Positions 21,367-29,118 of a stretch of DNA of 44,664 nucleotides are shown piece after piece. Source of the DNA: a virus. A program made the translations under genes and the position numbers. Numbering within the stretch: position 1 is the stretch's first letter; each line of letters starts with the position of its first letter. The DNA lies in the IMG/VR virus record IMGVR_UViG_3300046459_000101, positions 1-44,664 of that record, one strand, 5' to 3'. The notes under the pieces are model-generated. The model ran no database searches. It was not told the DNA's origin and saw only the letters and a list, made by a program, of their open reading frames with translations.

Positions 21367-23334
21367 TTGAAGGCTGACTTCGACTGCGAGACGGACGGCC
21401 TCCTCCCGGAGCTGTCGGTCATCCACTCGCTGGTGCTCCGAGACATCGACAAGGGCACCGTTCACTCGTTCGCCAACCAGCCGAACTACCCCAAGGTTGA
21501 CGAGGGTCTCCGCGAGCTGATGGACGCTGAGTTCATCTGCGGACACAACGTCATCAAGTTCGACATCCCTGCGCTGAAGAAGGTGTACCCGTGGTTCAAG
21601 CCACGTGGCCTCGTGCGCGACACACTGGTCCTGTCACGCCTCATCAAGGCGGACATCAAGGACGACGACTTCGCCTTCGCCAAGAAGATGGATCGTAAGG
21701 GGACGCCGCATCTCTTCCCGAAGCACATGATCGGCAAGCACTCGCTGGAAAGCTGGGGCTACCGACTGGGCGAATGGAAGGGCGACTACAGCGACGCCCG
21801 CAAGGCTGAGGCGAAAGCACTCGGCATCAAGGACAAGGCTGAGATCATGCGCTTCATCTGGGGCACATGGAATAAGCCGATGCAGGACTACTGCGAGCAG
21901 GACGTTGCCGTCACTGCGAAGCTGCGGGAGTTCTTCGAGAAGAAACTGCTCGACGATTGGGGCGAGCACTGCGTTGAGCTGGAGCACGAGATCGCTTGGC
22001 TCATCGCGCGGCAGGAACAGTACGGCGTCGGCTTCGATGAGGAGCGTGCTGTGCAGTTCTACGCCACGCTGGTTGGACACCGGCAGCGGCTGGAGAACCA
22101 GCTACAGCAGGCGTTCCCGCCCAAGACAGTCGAGACCGTGTTCGTCCCGAAGGTCAACAACAAGAAGATGGGCTACGTCAAAGGCGAGCCCTTCATCAAG
22201 CGACAGGTGGTCCCGTTCAATCCCGGCTCGCGTCAGCAGATTGCTGAGCGGCTGATGGAGAAGGGCTGGGAGCCAATCGCCTACGGCAAGGACGGTGTCC
22301 CAACCGTGGACGACGAGGTGCTGAGCACGCTGAAGATACCCGAGGCCGAAGTGCTGAAGGAGTTCTTCGTGATCGACAAGCGCCTCGGTGCGCTGGCCAA
22401 CGGCAAGCAGGCGTGGATGAAGCACGTCCGCAATGGTCGCATCCACCCGGAGGTGATCACCAATGGCGCAGTCACCGGACGCATGACCCACCGCGTGGTG
22501 GTGAACGTGCCCGGCGAGATCGACAAGAAGACCGGCGAGAAGCAACTGTACGGCAAGGAGTGCCGCGAGCTGTTCATCCCCAGCAAGGGCAAGGTGCAAG
22601 TCGGCTGCGACGCTGACAGCCTTGAGGGCCGCGTCATGGGCCACTTCATGGGCTTCTACGATGGCGGCGCGTACACCCAGTCGCTCCTCTACGGCAACAA
22701 GAAGGACGGCACCGACAACCATAGCCGCACCGCTGCGGCGCTGGCTGAGTGGCACTGTCACCGTGAGACGGCCAAGACGTTCTTCTACGCCCTGATCTAC
22801 GGTGCGTTCGATCCCAAGCTGGGCGACATCCTCAGCGCCAAGGGCGGCAAGAAGGCGAAGGAAGCTGTCGGCAAGAAGGCCCGCGCTGCGGTCATGAAGG
22901 GCATCCCCGGCCTCGGTACGCTGGTGGATGCGCTCACCAAGAAGGCCAAGCAGAGCGGCTACATCAAGGGCATCGACGGTCGCAAGCTGCGCGTCCGCTC
23001 GACCCACGCCATCCTCAACACGCTCTTCCAGTCGGCCGGTGCGGTCGTCATGAAGGAAGCCGCGATCATCCTCGACACCGAACTGTGCGGCGTGAAGCCA
23101 AGCGTGATCGGGACACAGGGCATTGAGGCGGCAACCAAGCTGATCCCCGGCGACGACTACGAGTTCATGTTGAACTACCACGATGAGTGGCAGCTCGACG
23201 TGAAGCCGGAGCATCAGGATCACGTCAGCAACGAAGCGTGTGATGCCATCCGCAAGGCTGGCGACTTCTACAAGTTCAGGTGCCCCCTCAAGGGCAACGC
23301 AGATGTCGGCACGAGCTGGGCTGCAACGCACTGA
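21367..23334 (+). CDS. DNA polymerase, family A, T7 gp5-like
   Basis: The 655-residue protein (T7: 704) starts at TTG behind AAGGA. The 3'-5' exonuclease is intact (DCET with Asp6/Glu8; GHNVIKFDIP; YCEQD). The polymerase shows motif A CDADSLEGRVMG (about 413-424), motif B HRETAKTFFYALIYGA and motif C HDEWQ (605-609). The thumb segment between the tip of the thumb and FNPGSRQQI is short compared with T7, so the thioredoxin-binding loop looks reduced. It works with the SSB and primase-helicase. Confidence 0.95.
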   Translation: MKADFDCETDGLLPELSVIHSLVLRDIDKGTVHSFANQPNYPKVDEGLRELMDAEFICGHNVIKFDIPALKKVYPWFKPRGLVRDTLVLSRLIKADIKDDDFAFAKKMDRKGTPHLFPKHMIGKHSLESWGYRLGEWKGDYSDARKAEAKALGIKDKAEIMRFIWGTWNKPMQDYCEQDVAVTAKLREFFEKKLLDDWGEHCVELEHEIAWLIARQEQYGVGFDEERAVQFYATLVGHRQRLENQLQQAFPPKTVETVFVPKVNNKKMGYVKGEPFIKRQVVPFNPGSRQQIAERLMEKGWEPIAYGKDGVPTVDDEVLSTLKIPEAEVLKEFFVIDKRLGALANGKQAWMKHVRNGRIHPEVITNGAVTGRMTHRVVVNVPGEIDKKTGEKQLYGKECRELFIPSKGKVQVGCDADSLEGRVMGHFMGFYDGGAYTQSLLYGNKKDGTDNHSRTAAALAEWHCHRETAKTFFYALIYGAFDPKLGDILSAKGGKKAKEAVGKKARAAVMKGIPGLGTLVDALTKKAKQSGYIKGIDGRKLRVRSTHAILNTLFQSAGAVVMKEAAIILDTELCGVKPSVIGTQGIEAATKLIPGDDYEFMLNYHDEWQLDVKPEHQDHVSNEACDAIRKAGDFYKFRCPLKGNADVGTSWAATH

Positions 23335-23347
23335 CCCGGAAGGGTTC

Positions 23348-23704
23348 GTGTACATCCTGACAAATCCCGCGTGGCCATCACACTGCAAGATCGGCAAGGC
23401 GCTCGTCATGAAGGACCGCATCAAGGTCTATCAGACGGGCTCGCCCTTCCGTGACTACAGGGTGATCGCTCACGCGCATTTCGATGACCGCAAGTCGGCC
23501 GAGGCCGAACTGCACGAGCAACTGCGAGGACACCGCGTCGGCAAGACCGAGTGGTTCTTCGTTCACCCCGAAGACGCCAGCGCAATGCTGCGTCGTATCT
23601 CCCGAAGAAAGAAGAGAAAGCATGAGCGAGCAAGAGCGAAGCGAGTGGTCAAACGATCTCCGAAACAAGTACGGGATCGCGCAGCCCGAGGCCCCCGAAA
23701 GTGA
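23348..23704 (+). CDS. GIY-YIG/T5orf172-type nuclease-like protein
   Basis: The protein is about 118 residues from the GTG behind GGAAGG. It begins VYILTNPAWPSHCKIGKAL, then shows KVYQTGSPFRDY and a conserved AEAELHEQLRG, ending with TEWFFVHPEDA. This is the T5orf172/MUG113 subgroup of GIY-YIG folds. The C-terminal tail is very basic and overlaps the 23622 gene. It could be a homing-type or DNA-repair nuclease; activity is not assured. Confidence 0.75.
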   Translation: MYILTNPAWPSHCKIGKALVMKDRIKVYQTGSPFRDYRVIAHAHFDDRKSAEAELHEQLRGHRVGKTEWFFVHPEDASAMLRRISRRKKRKHERARAKRVVKRSPKQVRDRAARGPRK

Positions 23705-23765
23705 AGAGGTGCTCACCATGAGCATGTTCCTGACCAGAGCTGATCTGGAGGAGGCACGCGCATGA
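23622..23765 (+). CDS. Small acidic unknown protein
   Basis: The 47-residue acidic protein begins MSEQERSEWSNDLRNKYG. It has a good GAAGAGAAAG site and overlaps the end of the nuclease gene by 83 bases in another frame. The stop overlaps the next ATG. Confidence 0.5.
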   Translation: MSEQERSEWSNDLRNKYGIAQPEAPESEEVLTMSMFLTRADLEEARA

Positions 23766-23890
23766 AGGCGTTCTTCAAGCAACTGTTCTGCTGGCACGAC
23801 TGGCAGACCACCGGAAGTGACGAGCACTGGTTCATCCTCGAACGGAAGTGCGCGAAGTGCAAAGCGGAGCAAGTGATCGTATGCTGCTGA
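23762..23890 (+). CDS. Small cysteine-rich protein
   Basis: The 42-residue protein contains FCWHDW, a CAKC pair and a C-terminal CC, which suggests a single zinc knuckle. Starts and stops overlap the neighbouring genes. No family is recognised. Confidence 0.5.
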   Translation: MKAFFKQLFCWHDWQTTGSDEHWFILERKCAKCKAEQVIVCC

Positions 23891-24066
23891 AGCGAGAGAA
23901 GGTGACGGCCAAGATCGTCCACCACAACAAGATGAAGGTGCAGTGTGCGAAGCTCGCTGCCCGATACCTGGCCCAACACGACTTCAACGAAGCCGCTCGC
24001 TGGGCCGACGCTGCGAAGAACCACCGCTTCGCAGGCGATAGTCTGCGCGAGCTGCTGGGTGAGTGA
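23881..24066 (+). CDS. Small basic helical protein
   Basis: The 61-residue protein begins MLLKREKVTAKIVHHNKMKV, followed by helices that recall a TPR-like hairpin (LAARYLAQHDFNEAARWADA). It overlaps both neighbours. The role may be tied to the exonuclease that follows. Confidence 0.5.
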   Translation: MLLKREKVTAKIVHHNKMKVQCAKLAARYLAQHDFNEAARWADAAKNHRFAGDSLRELLGE

Positions 24067-24853
24067 CAAGCTAGTCGTCCTCATCGACGGTGACATCTTC
24101 GCCTACAAGGCAGCGTGTGTGAACCAAGAGGACATCGATCTCGGCGACGGGATCGTGTCCGCTCAGACCAACCCCCAGCAAGCCGCGAGCGACGTGGAGA
24201 GCCTGATCGACAACATCGTCATGGGGCTCTCGGACGCATCTCCCAGCTCTGCCGTCGATGTGCATGTGTGCCTCACCGGGCCACTGCAAGAGATCAGCGG
24301 TCGCAACTTCCGCAAGGAGGTCTACGCCGAATACAAGAACAACCGTGATCCCAAGGCCAAGCCTGTGCTGCTCCCGTTCGTGAAGGAGCACATGCGCAAG
24401 GTCTACTCGACGAAGATCAAGGACGGCATCGAGGCTGACGACGTGATCGGCATCCTCATGACGCACCCGACGTTGATGCCCGGCAAGAAGGTCTGCGTGA
24501 CCATCGACAAGGACCTCCTGCAAATCCCCGGCCGCCACTTCAATCCCGACAAGGACCTGAAGCGCATGGTCAGTGAACAGGAGGGTGACCGCTGGTTCAT
24601 GTATCAGACACTCGTCGGTGATCAGGTTGACAACTATCCCGGCTGTCGCGGTGTCGGCCCGGTGAACGCCGAGAAGATACTGAGGGGCAAGACGACGCTG
24701 GCCGAGATGTGGCCTGCGGTGGTCGATGCGTTCCTCAAGAAGAAGCTCTCCATCGACGACGCCCTCGTGCAGGCGCGGTGCGCCCGCATGCTCCGACACA
24801 CCGACTACGACTTCAAGCGAAAGGAAGCGATCCTGTGGACGCCAAACTTCTAA
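24059..24853 (+). CDS. 5'-3' exonuclease (FEN-type), T7 gp6 position
   Basis: The 264-residue protein starts at a GTG overlapping the previous stop. It shows the FEN/PIN order of acidic motifs: LIDGDIFAYKAA, RKEVYAEYKNNRD, DGIEADDVIGIL, VTIDKDLLQIPG, then the helix-hairpin-helix GDQVDNYPGCRGVGPVNAEK. In T7 the gp6 exonuclease removes primers and degrades host DNA for nucleotides. It ends just before the small genes leading to the virion block. Confidence 0.9.
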   Translation: MSDKLVVLIDGDIFAYKAACVNQEDIDLGDGIVSAQTNPQQAASDVESLIDNIVMGLSDASPSSAVDVHVCLTGPLQEISGRNFRKEVYAEYKNNRDPKAKPVLLPFVKEHMRKVYSTKIKDGIEADDVIGILMTHPTLMPGKKVCVTIDKDLLQIPGRHFNPDKDLKRMVSEQEGDRWFMYQTLVGDQVDNYPGCRGVGPVNAEKILRGKTTLAEMWPAVVDAFLKKKLSIDDALVQARCARMLRHTDYDFKRKEAILWTPNF

Positions 24854-25086
24854 CCAAGGTGCTCGACGTGGTCGCCTCGACCCGCAGCACCATTCCTGCC
24901 GGGCAGGGGACAGGCGCTGCAATCATGCAGGCCGACATCATCCGACACCTCCGTGAGGCGTTCGGGACCCGCCCCGGCTACGACCCCCGCTGTTGCCACC
25001 GCACGGTGGTGCAGCGCTGCCCAGCCTGCCCCTACGACATCGACACCAAGGGCTGGCCAGATCACCTCAACAACAAGGACCAATGA
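24835..25086 (+). CDS. Small unknown protein with cysteine pairs
   Basis: The 83-residue protein starts at a GTG behind AAGGAAG, inside the end of the exonuclease gene. It has helices at the start and a C-terminal cysteine group (RCCHRTVVQRCPACPY) suggestive of zinc binding. The stop overlaps the next ATG. Confidence 0.55.
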   Translation: MDAKLLTKVLDVVASTRSTIPAGQGTGAAIMQADIIRHLREAFGTRPGYDPRCCHRTVVQRCPACPYDIDTKGWPDHLNNKDQ

Positions 25087-25355
25087 GCCGCAAACCCAAG
25101 CAAGCCCCTTCCGCCGCGTCTGACGCGGTCGTCCGTCCCTCCCATTACACGAAGTGGCTGATCCAGCCGCTCACCTTCATCCAGCGCAACAAGATGGAGT
25201 TCTGGCGGGGCAACATCATCAAGTACGCCTGCCGCGCAGGCTCGAAGTCCTATGACGGCATGGATGAGGTCCAGTCGGAGATCACCGATCTGCGCAAGAC
25301 CATCCGCTACGCCGAAGTGCGGATCAACGAACTCGAAGGCAACCTCGACCTGTGA
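25083..25355 (+). CDS. DUF3310-type protein
   Basis: The 90-residue protein shows the typical DUF3310 order: HYTKWLIQPLTFI, then FWRGNIIKYACRAGSK and a helix with TDLRKTIRYAEVRI. I recall this domain also in T7 gp1.7, which acts in nucleotide metabolism, but catalysis is not evident from this short form. It overlaps both neighbours. Confidence 0.75.
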   Translation: MSRKPKQAPSAASDAVVRPSHYTKWLIQPLTFIQRNKMEFWRGNIIKYACRAGSKSYDGMDEVQSEITDLRKTIRYAEVRINELEGNLDL

Positions 25356-25513
25356 ACCCGTTCCGCGATGACCCCATCATCGCAGCTAGGAAGGCCGTGC
25401 GCGACGCGAAGTCCGCACTGGCCGACCGGCCCAGCCCCAAGGCGGCGCTCGCCGTGCAGCGGGCAGAGCTGGGCTGGAAAGCAGCGAAGGCATTACGAAA
25501 GGTGACAGAATAG
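25352..25513 (+). CDS. Small basic helical protein
   Basis: The 53-residue protein begins MNPFRDDPIIAARKAVRDA and is Ala/Lys/Arg-rich and helical throughout. It is linked by GTGA and TAGTG overlaps to both neighbours. No family is recognised. Confidence 0.5.
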   Translation: MNPFRDDPIIAARKAVRDAKSALADRPSPKAALAVQRAELGWKAAKALRKVTE

Positions 25514-25830
25514 TGGCACGGCTCAACCGAGGTGCACCCGAGACTGACGAAACAATTGGGTTGCAGTCTCGCCCTAAACAGCCCGTCGAGGTTCCCGTAC
25601 CGGACATCTCCGACGACATCATCAATTACCTGAACGCGGTGTTCCCCGATGCGCTCCCTCCCGTTGGCTCGGCCTACAGTGAGGTCGAACGCGCGTGGGG
25701 TCGGCGCGAGGTCATCGAGCACCTGATCAGGGCCAAGGATCAGATCGAGACAGACAACCATGTGCTTCGGCGGCGGATCATCTCCACCCCCAGCCCAGAC
25801 GCCGGCTCCACCGCCGCCGCCTCCGGCTGA
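25513..25830 (+). CDS. Unknown protein before the virion genes
   Basis: The 105-residue protein begins MARLNRGAPETDETIGLQ. It has a helical middle (DISDDIINYLNAVFPDAL, EVIEHLIRAKDQIETD) with a coiled-coil look. Its N-terminal coding region contains the third SP6-like promoter. The last 71 bases overlap the 25760 gene. Confidence 0.6.
   Translation: MARLNRGAPETDETIGLQSRPKQPVEVPVPDISDDIINYLNAVFPDALPPVGSAYSEVERAWGRREVIEHLIRAKDQIETDNHVLRRRIISTPSPDAGSTAAASG
25556..25573 (+). promoter_or_regulatory. Candidate phage RNA polymerase promoter 3
   Basis: TTGGGTTGCAGTCTCGCC matches promoters 1 and 2, with a predicted start at G25571. It lies within the 25513 coding region and would drive the virion genes. 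Confidence 0.6.
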
Positions 25831-25993
25831 CACTCCCAGCGCTCCCGTCTACAACGAGAGCAACACTGACGCGAAGGATGCCAAGACCTACGTCGCCAAC
25901 TCGCGGCGCGGTCGCAGCTCCCTCCTCATCAAGCGTAACTCCACCAGCTCGGCCAGCAGCGAAAGCGGCAGCGGCCTGAACATCCCCACCTAA
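25760..25993 (+). CDS. gp6.7/7.3-like small virion protein, paralog 1
   Basis: The 77-residue protein has a MCFGGGSS start, a Pro-rich linker, then SSLLIKRN and a terminal GSGLNIPT. T7 gp6.7 begins MCF and T7 gp7.3 ends SLSVARSSGGGINI. Both are small virion proteins ejected into the host. The shared ends and T7 position support the same class. It is the first of three tandem copies with the same ends. Confidence 0.65.
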   Translation: MCFGGGSSPPPAQTPAPPPPPPADTPSAPVYNESNTDAKDAKTYVANSRRGRSSLLIKRNSTSSASSESGSGLNIPT

Positions 25994-26289
25994 TGTGTAG
26001 TGGGGGAGGCGGAAGCGGAGGAGGCGGCGTCGCACAGCGAGTGCTGGACAACCCGAACCTTCCCGGCGTCTTGGGCGTCAGCCCGAGTAGCGGCGGCACC
26101 ACGCCAACAACAACACCGGGCGGCTCAACAGCAGCCGTCCCGACCACACCCAGCGGCGACATCAACGGCACCTCGCCGGAGCAGTCGTCGGCTCAGTCGT
26201 CACTCCTCATCACCCGCAATCGCAAGCGTGCCAGTGGCACCGCCTCTGCGCCTGGGGGTGGCGGCAGTGGCCTGAACATCCCAACGTAA
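25993..26289 (+). CDS. gp6.7/7.3-like small virion protein, paralog 2
   Basis: The 98-residue protein has the same MC-G-rich start (MCSGGGGSGGGG), a Thr/Ser/Pro-rich low-complexity middle, SSLLITRNRKR and a terminal GSGLNIPT. The ATG overlaps the previous stop (TAATG). The middle differs from paralogs 1 and 3, so only the ends are conserved. Confidence 0.65.
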   Translation: MCSGGGGSGGGGVAQRVLDNPNLPGVLGVSPSSGGTTPTTTPGGSTAAVPTTPSGDINGTSPEQSSAQSSLLITRNRKRASGTASAPGGGGSGLNIPT

Positions 26290-26298
26290 GGAGCGCTC

Positions 26299-26544
26299 AT
26301 GTGCATGGGCGGCGGCGGATCATCCGCGCCAGCAACCACTCCGCTCCCGTCTCAGGCAGCGGCCAACCCGAACAACGGACAGACGGCCATCCAGAATGCG
26401 CCGAAGACCACGACCGTTGACGAAACGACCACCGATAGCAGCCCCACTGATCGCGGCGTCTCTTCGCTCCGCATCAAGCGCAGCAAGGGTGGTAGCGGCA
26501 CCAGCGTGCCCCCATCGGGCACCGGGCTGAACATCCCGACCTAA
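26299..26544 (+). CDS. gp6.7/7.3-like small virion protein, paralog 3
   Basis: The 81-residue protein has a MCMGGGGSS start, a Thr/Asp/Asn-rich middle, SSLRIKRSKGGSG and a terminal GLNIPT. It has a strong AAGGAG site, unlike the first two copies, so it may be the best expressed. The stop overlaps the portal ATG (TAATG). Confidence 0.65.
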   Translation: MCMGGGGSSAPATTPLPSQAAANPNNGQTAIQNAPKTTTVDETTTDSSPTDRGVSSLRIKRSKGGSGTSVPPSGTGLNIPT

Positions 26545-28136
26545 TGGCAGAACCCGAACAGGGCTCGGCGAAGTCTCGCTATCTCCAACTCGAAAGCCTC
26601 CGGCTCCCGTTCCTACAGCGGGCTCGAGATTGCGCGACCTTGACCGTCCCATACCTGATGCCGCCCGAAGGCATGACGGCAGGCACGACCCTGCCGACGC
26701 CATACCAGTCCCTAGGGGCTCGCGGCATCAGGACCCTCTCAGCGAAGCTACTGCTGAGCCTCTTCCCACCGAACACCACCTTCTTCAAGTACAGCATCGA
26801 CGACTTCCTGCTCCAGAAACTCACTGGCAAGGATGACATGCGAGGCGAAGTCGAGAAGGCGCTCAGCTCACGCGAACGCGCCACGCTCGATGAGATGGAA
26901 GGTGCGCAGATGCGTCTCAACGCGAGCACGGCGCTCCAGCATCTGCTTGTGTCCGGTAACTTCCTCGTTCACGTGCCCCCGAAGGGCCGCGTCCGTGGCT
27001 TCCGCCTCGACCAGTTCGTGGTGAAGCGCGACGCCTCTGGCAACGTCCTCGAAATCATCGTGAAGGAAATGGTCTCCCCGACCGTTCTCCCGCATGTCAT
27101 TGCAGAAGCCGTCAAGGCTGACAGCAAGAAACAGCACGGCTCCGAGGACAAGAGCGCAGAACTCTACACGCACATCATCCGTCGCCCTGATGGATGGGAA
27201 GTGTACCAAGAGTGCGCTGGCGCCAAACTGCCGGGCACTGAAGGTTCGTATCCCGTGGACCGCTGCCCGTGGCTCGTCCTGCGTCTCGCAACGCAGCCCG
27301 GCGAGGACTACGGCCGTTCCTACGTCGAGGAGTTCCTCGGTGATCTGGACAGCCTTGAAGGGTTGTCTGAGACGCTGGTCGAAGGCTCCGCTGCTGCGGC
27401 CCGTATCGTCTTCCTAGTCAAGCCCAACGGCGTCACCTCGGTGAAGGTCGTTAGTAAGGCGAAGAACGGTGACGTAGCAGTCGGCAACGCTGACGACGTG
27501 ACAGTGATCCAAGCGCAGAAGCAGGCCGACCTCGGTGTCGCGCAGAAGCAAGCGCAGGAGATCGCACAGCGCCTCGCTTACGCATTCCTCCTCAACACTG
27601 CCGTCCAACGGCAGGCTGATCGAGTGACTGCGGAAGAGATCAAGTACATGGCGCAGGAGCTGGATGATGCCCTCGGTGGCATGTACGCGCTCCTCTCTGC
27701 TGAGTTTCAGCTCCCTGTCGTGCTCCTCTTCGAGGACCGCATGGAGGGTGCTCGTCAGGTCCCGCCGTTGCCGAAGGGCTTCGTCAAGCCGACGATCACC
27801 ACCGGCATGGCCGCCATCGGCCGAGGCATCGACCTCCGCAACCTCCGTGCCTTCACGGCAGACATCGTTCAGACACTCGGCCCCGAGATCGCCTTCCGCT
27901 ATCTCCAGCCGACTGAGTACATCAAGCGTGCCGCTGCCGCCTATGGCATCGACACAGGTGGGCTCGTGAAGCCCGACACTGTCATCGCTCAGGAAGAGCA
28001 GATGGCGCAACTCCAAGCACTCGTTCAGAACCTCGGCCCACAGGCGCTCCAGCAACTTGGAGGCATGGGCAAGGAGGTCGTGAAGGGTGCCGTTCAACAG
28101 CAAGGTAACAATGACCAAAGCAGCCCCCAAGGCTGA
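26544..28136 (+). CDS. Portal (head-tail connector) protein, T7 gp8-like
   Basis: The 530-residue protein (T7: 536) is recognisable by SRYLQLESLRLPFLQRARDC, the TPYQSLGARGIRTLSAKLLL segment, GRSYVEEFLGDLDSLEGLSE, and the helical C-terminal region RVTAEEIKYMAQELDDALGG. It forms the dodecameric vertex ring to which the terminase and tail tube attach. Its end overlaps the 28111 gene. Confidence 0.95.
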   Translation: MAEPEQGSAKSRYLQLESLRLPFLQRARDCATLTVPYLMPPEGMTAGTTLPTPYQSLGARGIRTLSAKLLLSLFPPNTTFFKYSIDDFLLQKLTGKDDMRGEVEKALSSRERATLDEMEGAQMRLNASTALQHLLVSGNFLVHVPPKGRVRGFRLDQFVVKRDASGNVLEIIVKEMVSPTVLPHVIAEAVKADSKKQHGSEDKSAELYTHIIRRPDGWEVYQECAGAKLPGTEGSYPVDRCPWLVLRLATQPGEDYGRSYVEEFLGDLDSLEGLSETLVEGSAAAARIVFLVKPNGVTSVKVVSKAKNGDVAVGNADDVTVIQAQKQADLGVAQKQAQEIAQRLAYAFLLNTAVQRQADRVTAEEIKYMAQELDDALGGMYALLSAEFQLPVVLLFEDRMEGARQVPPLPKGFVKPTITTGMAAIGRGIDLRNLRAFTADIVQTLGPEIAFRYLQPTEYIKRAAAAYGIDTGGLVKPDTVIAQEEQMAQLQALVQNLGPQALQQLGGMGKEVVKGAVQQQGNNDQSSPQG

Positions 28137-28263
28137 GGTCGTCGCAGAAGCCCCCTCGGTGAAGATCGAGGAGGGCACTGTCGATGCCGCAGCAATCAAC
28201 GTGATCCCCGCCGCGAAGAACGTCTCGACCGACGTGCACGGCAACAAGATCGAAGAGCTGTAA
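28111..28263 (+). CDS. Small protein between portal and scaffold
   Basis: The 50-residue frame begins MTKAAPKAEVVAEAPSVKIE and is Ala/Lys/Glu-rich. It starts at an ATG after CAAGGT inside the portal gene. It ends one base before the scaffold TTG and is probably disordered. A scaffold- or head-associated role is suggested by position only. Confidence 0.55.
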   Translation: MTKAAPKAEVVAEAPSVKIEEGTVDAAAINVIPAAKNVSTDVHGNKIEEL

Positions 28264-28264
28264 T

Positions 28265-29113
28265 TTGAGCACCGCTTCGGTCTCTTTCCAGCAGGCCCCG
28301 ACCGGCGCTGAGGCTCCGGCTGCGGACCCCAGCAAGGACATCAATGCGCAAGCAACGAACCCCGCCCCAACTGGTGACGGGTCCAATCCCGCTCGCCCCG
28401 AGTGGCTCCCGTCGAACTTCAACTCGGTCGAAGACTTCGTCAAGTCAAGCAACGACGCCAGAGCAGAACTCACCCGCACCCAGCAGGAACTCGCGAAACT
28501 CCGCAAACCCAGCGACAGTGCCAGTGAAAAGCCTGCCGAAGGGACAGAGAAGGCTCCGCAGACCGAGGCCGAACGAGCCGCAAGCGACGCAGTAGCGACC
28601 GCCGGGCTCGACGTTACGTCATGGCAAGCCGAGTTCAACGAGACCCGAGACGTGTCCGAGAAGGGCCGTGCGGAGATCGCCAAGGCACTCGAAGCGCAGT
28701 TCGGCCCGAACGCGCGGACGCTGGTTGACGACTTCATCGAAGGCCAGAAGGTTCGCCTTCAGAACGTCGAGAACCAAGTCCATCAGGTCGCGGGCGGCAA
28801 GGACCAGTACGCTGCGATGATGCAGTGGGCGGGCTCCAACCTGAGTGATCAGGAGGTCAACGCCTACAACAAGGCGATGGGCTCCGGCGACTTCAATGCG
28901 ATGTCGCTCGCTGTCGATGGCCTGAAGGCACGCTTCGTCAAGGCGAAGGGCTCTGCCCCGAACCTGATCAGCGGCGACGGCTCCATCGGCGACAGCAACG
29001 CGGGCTTCGGCTCCACGTTCGAGATGACCAAGGCAATGAAGGACCCGCGCTACGGCAAGGACCCGGCATACACCAAGTCCATCGAACAGCGGGCCATGCG
29101 CTCCAACTTCTAA
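28265..29113 (+). CDS. Capsid assembly scaffolding protein, T7 gp9-like
   Basis: The 282-residue protein probably starts at TTG, as no ATG lies near. It has a low-complexity acidic N-terminal half and a helical C-terminal half (LEAQFGPNARTLVDDFIEGQ, VNAYNKAMGSGDFNAMSLAV) typical of T7-like scaffolds, ending SIEQRAMRSNF. It directs procapsid assembly and leaves before maturation. Unlike in T7, four lysis genes separate it from the capsid gene. Confidence 0.85.
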   Translation: MSTASVSFQQAPTGAEAPAADPSKDINAQATNPAPTGDGSNPARPEWLPSNFNSVEDFVKSSNDARAELTRTQQELAKLRKPSDSASEKPAEGTEKAPQTEAERAASDAVATAGLDVTSWQAEFNETRDVSEKGRAEIAKALEAQFGPNARTLVDDFIEGQKVRLQNVENQVHQVAGGKDQYAAMMQWAGSNLSDQEVNAYNKAMGSGDFNAMSLAVDGLKARFVKAKGSAPNLISGDGSIGDSNAGFGSTFEMTKAMKDPRYGKDPAYTKSIEQRAMRSNF

Positions 29114-29118
29114 GGACA

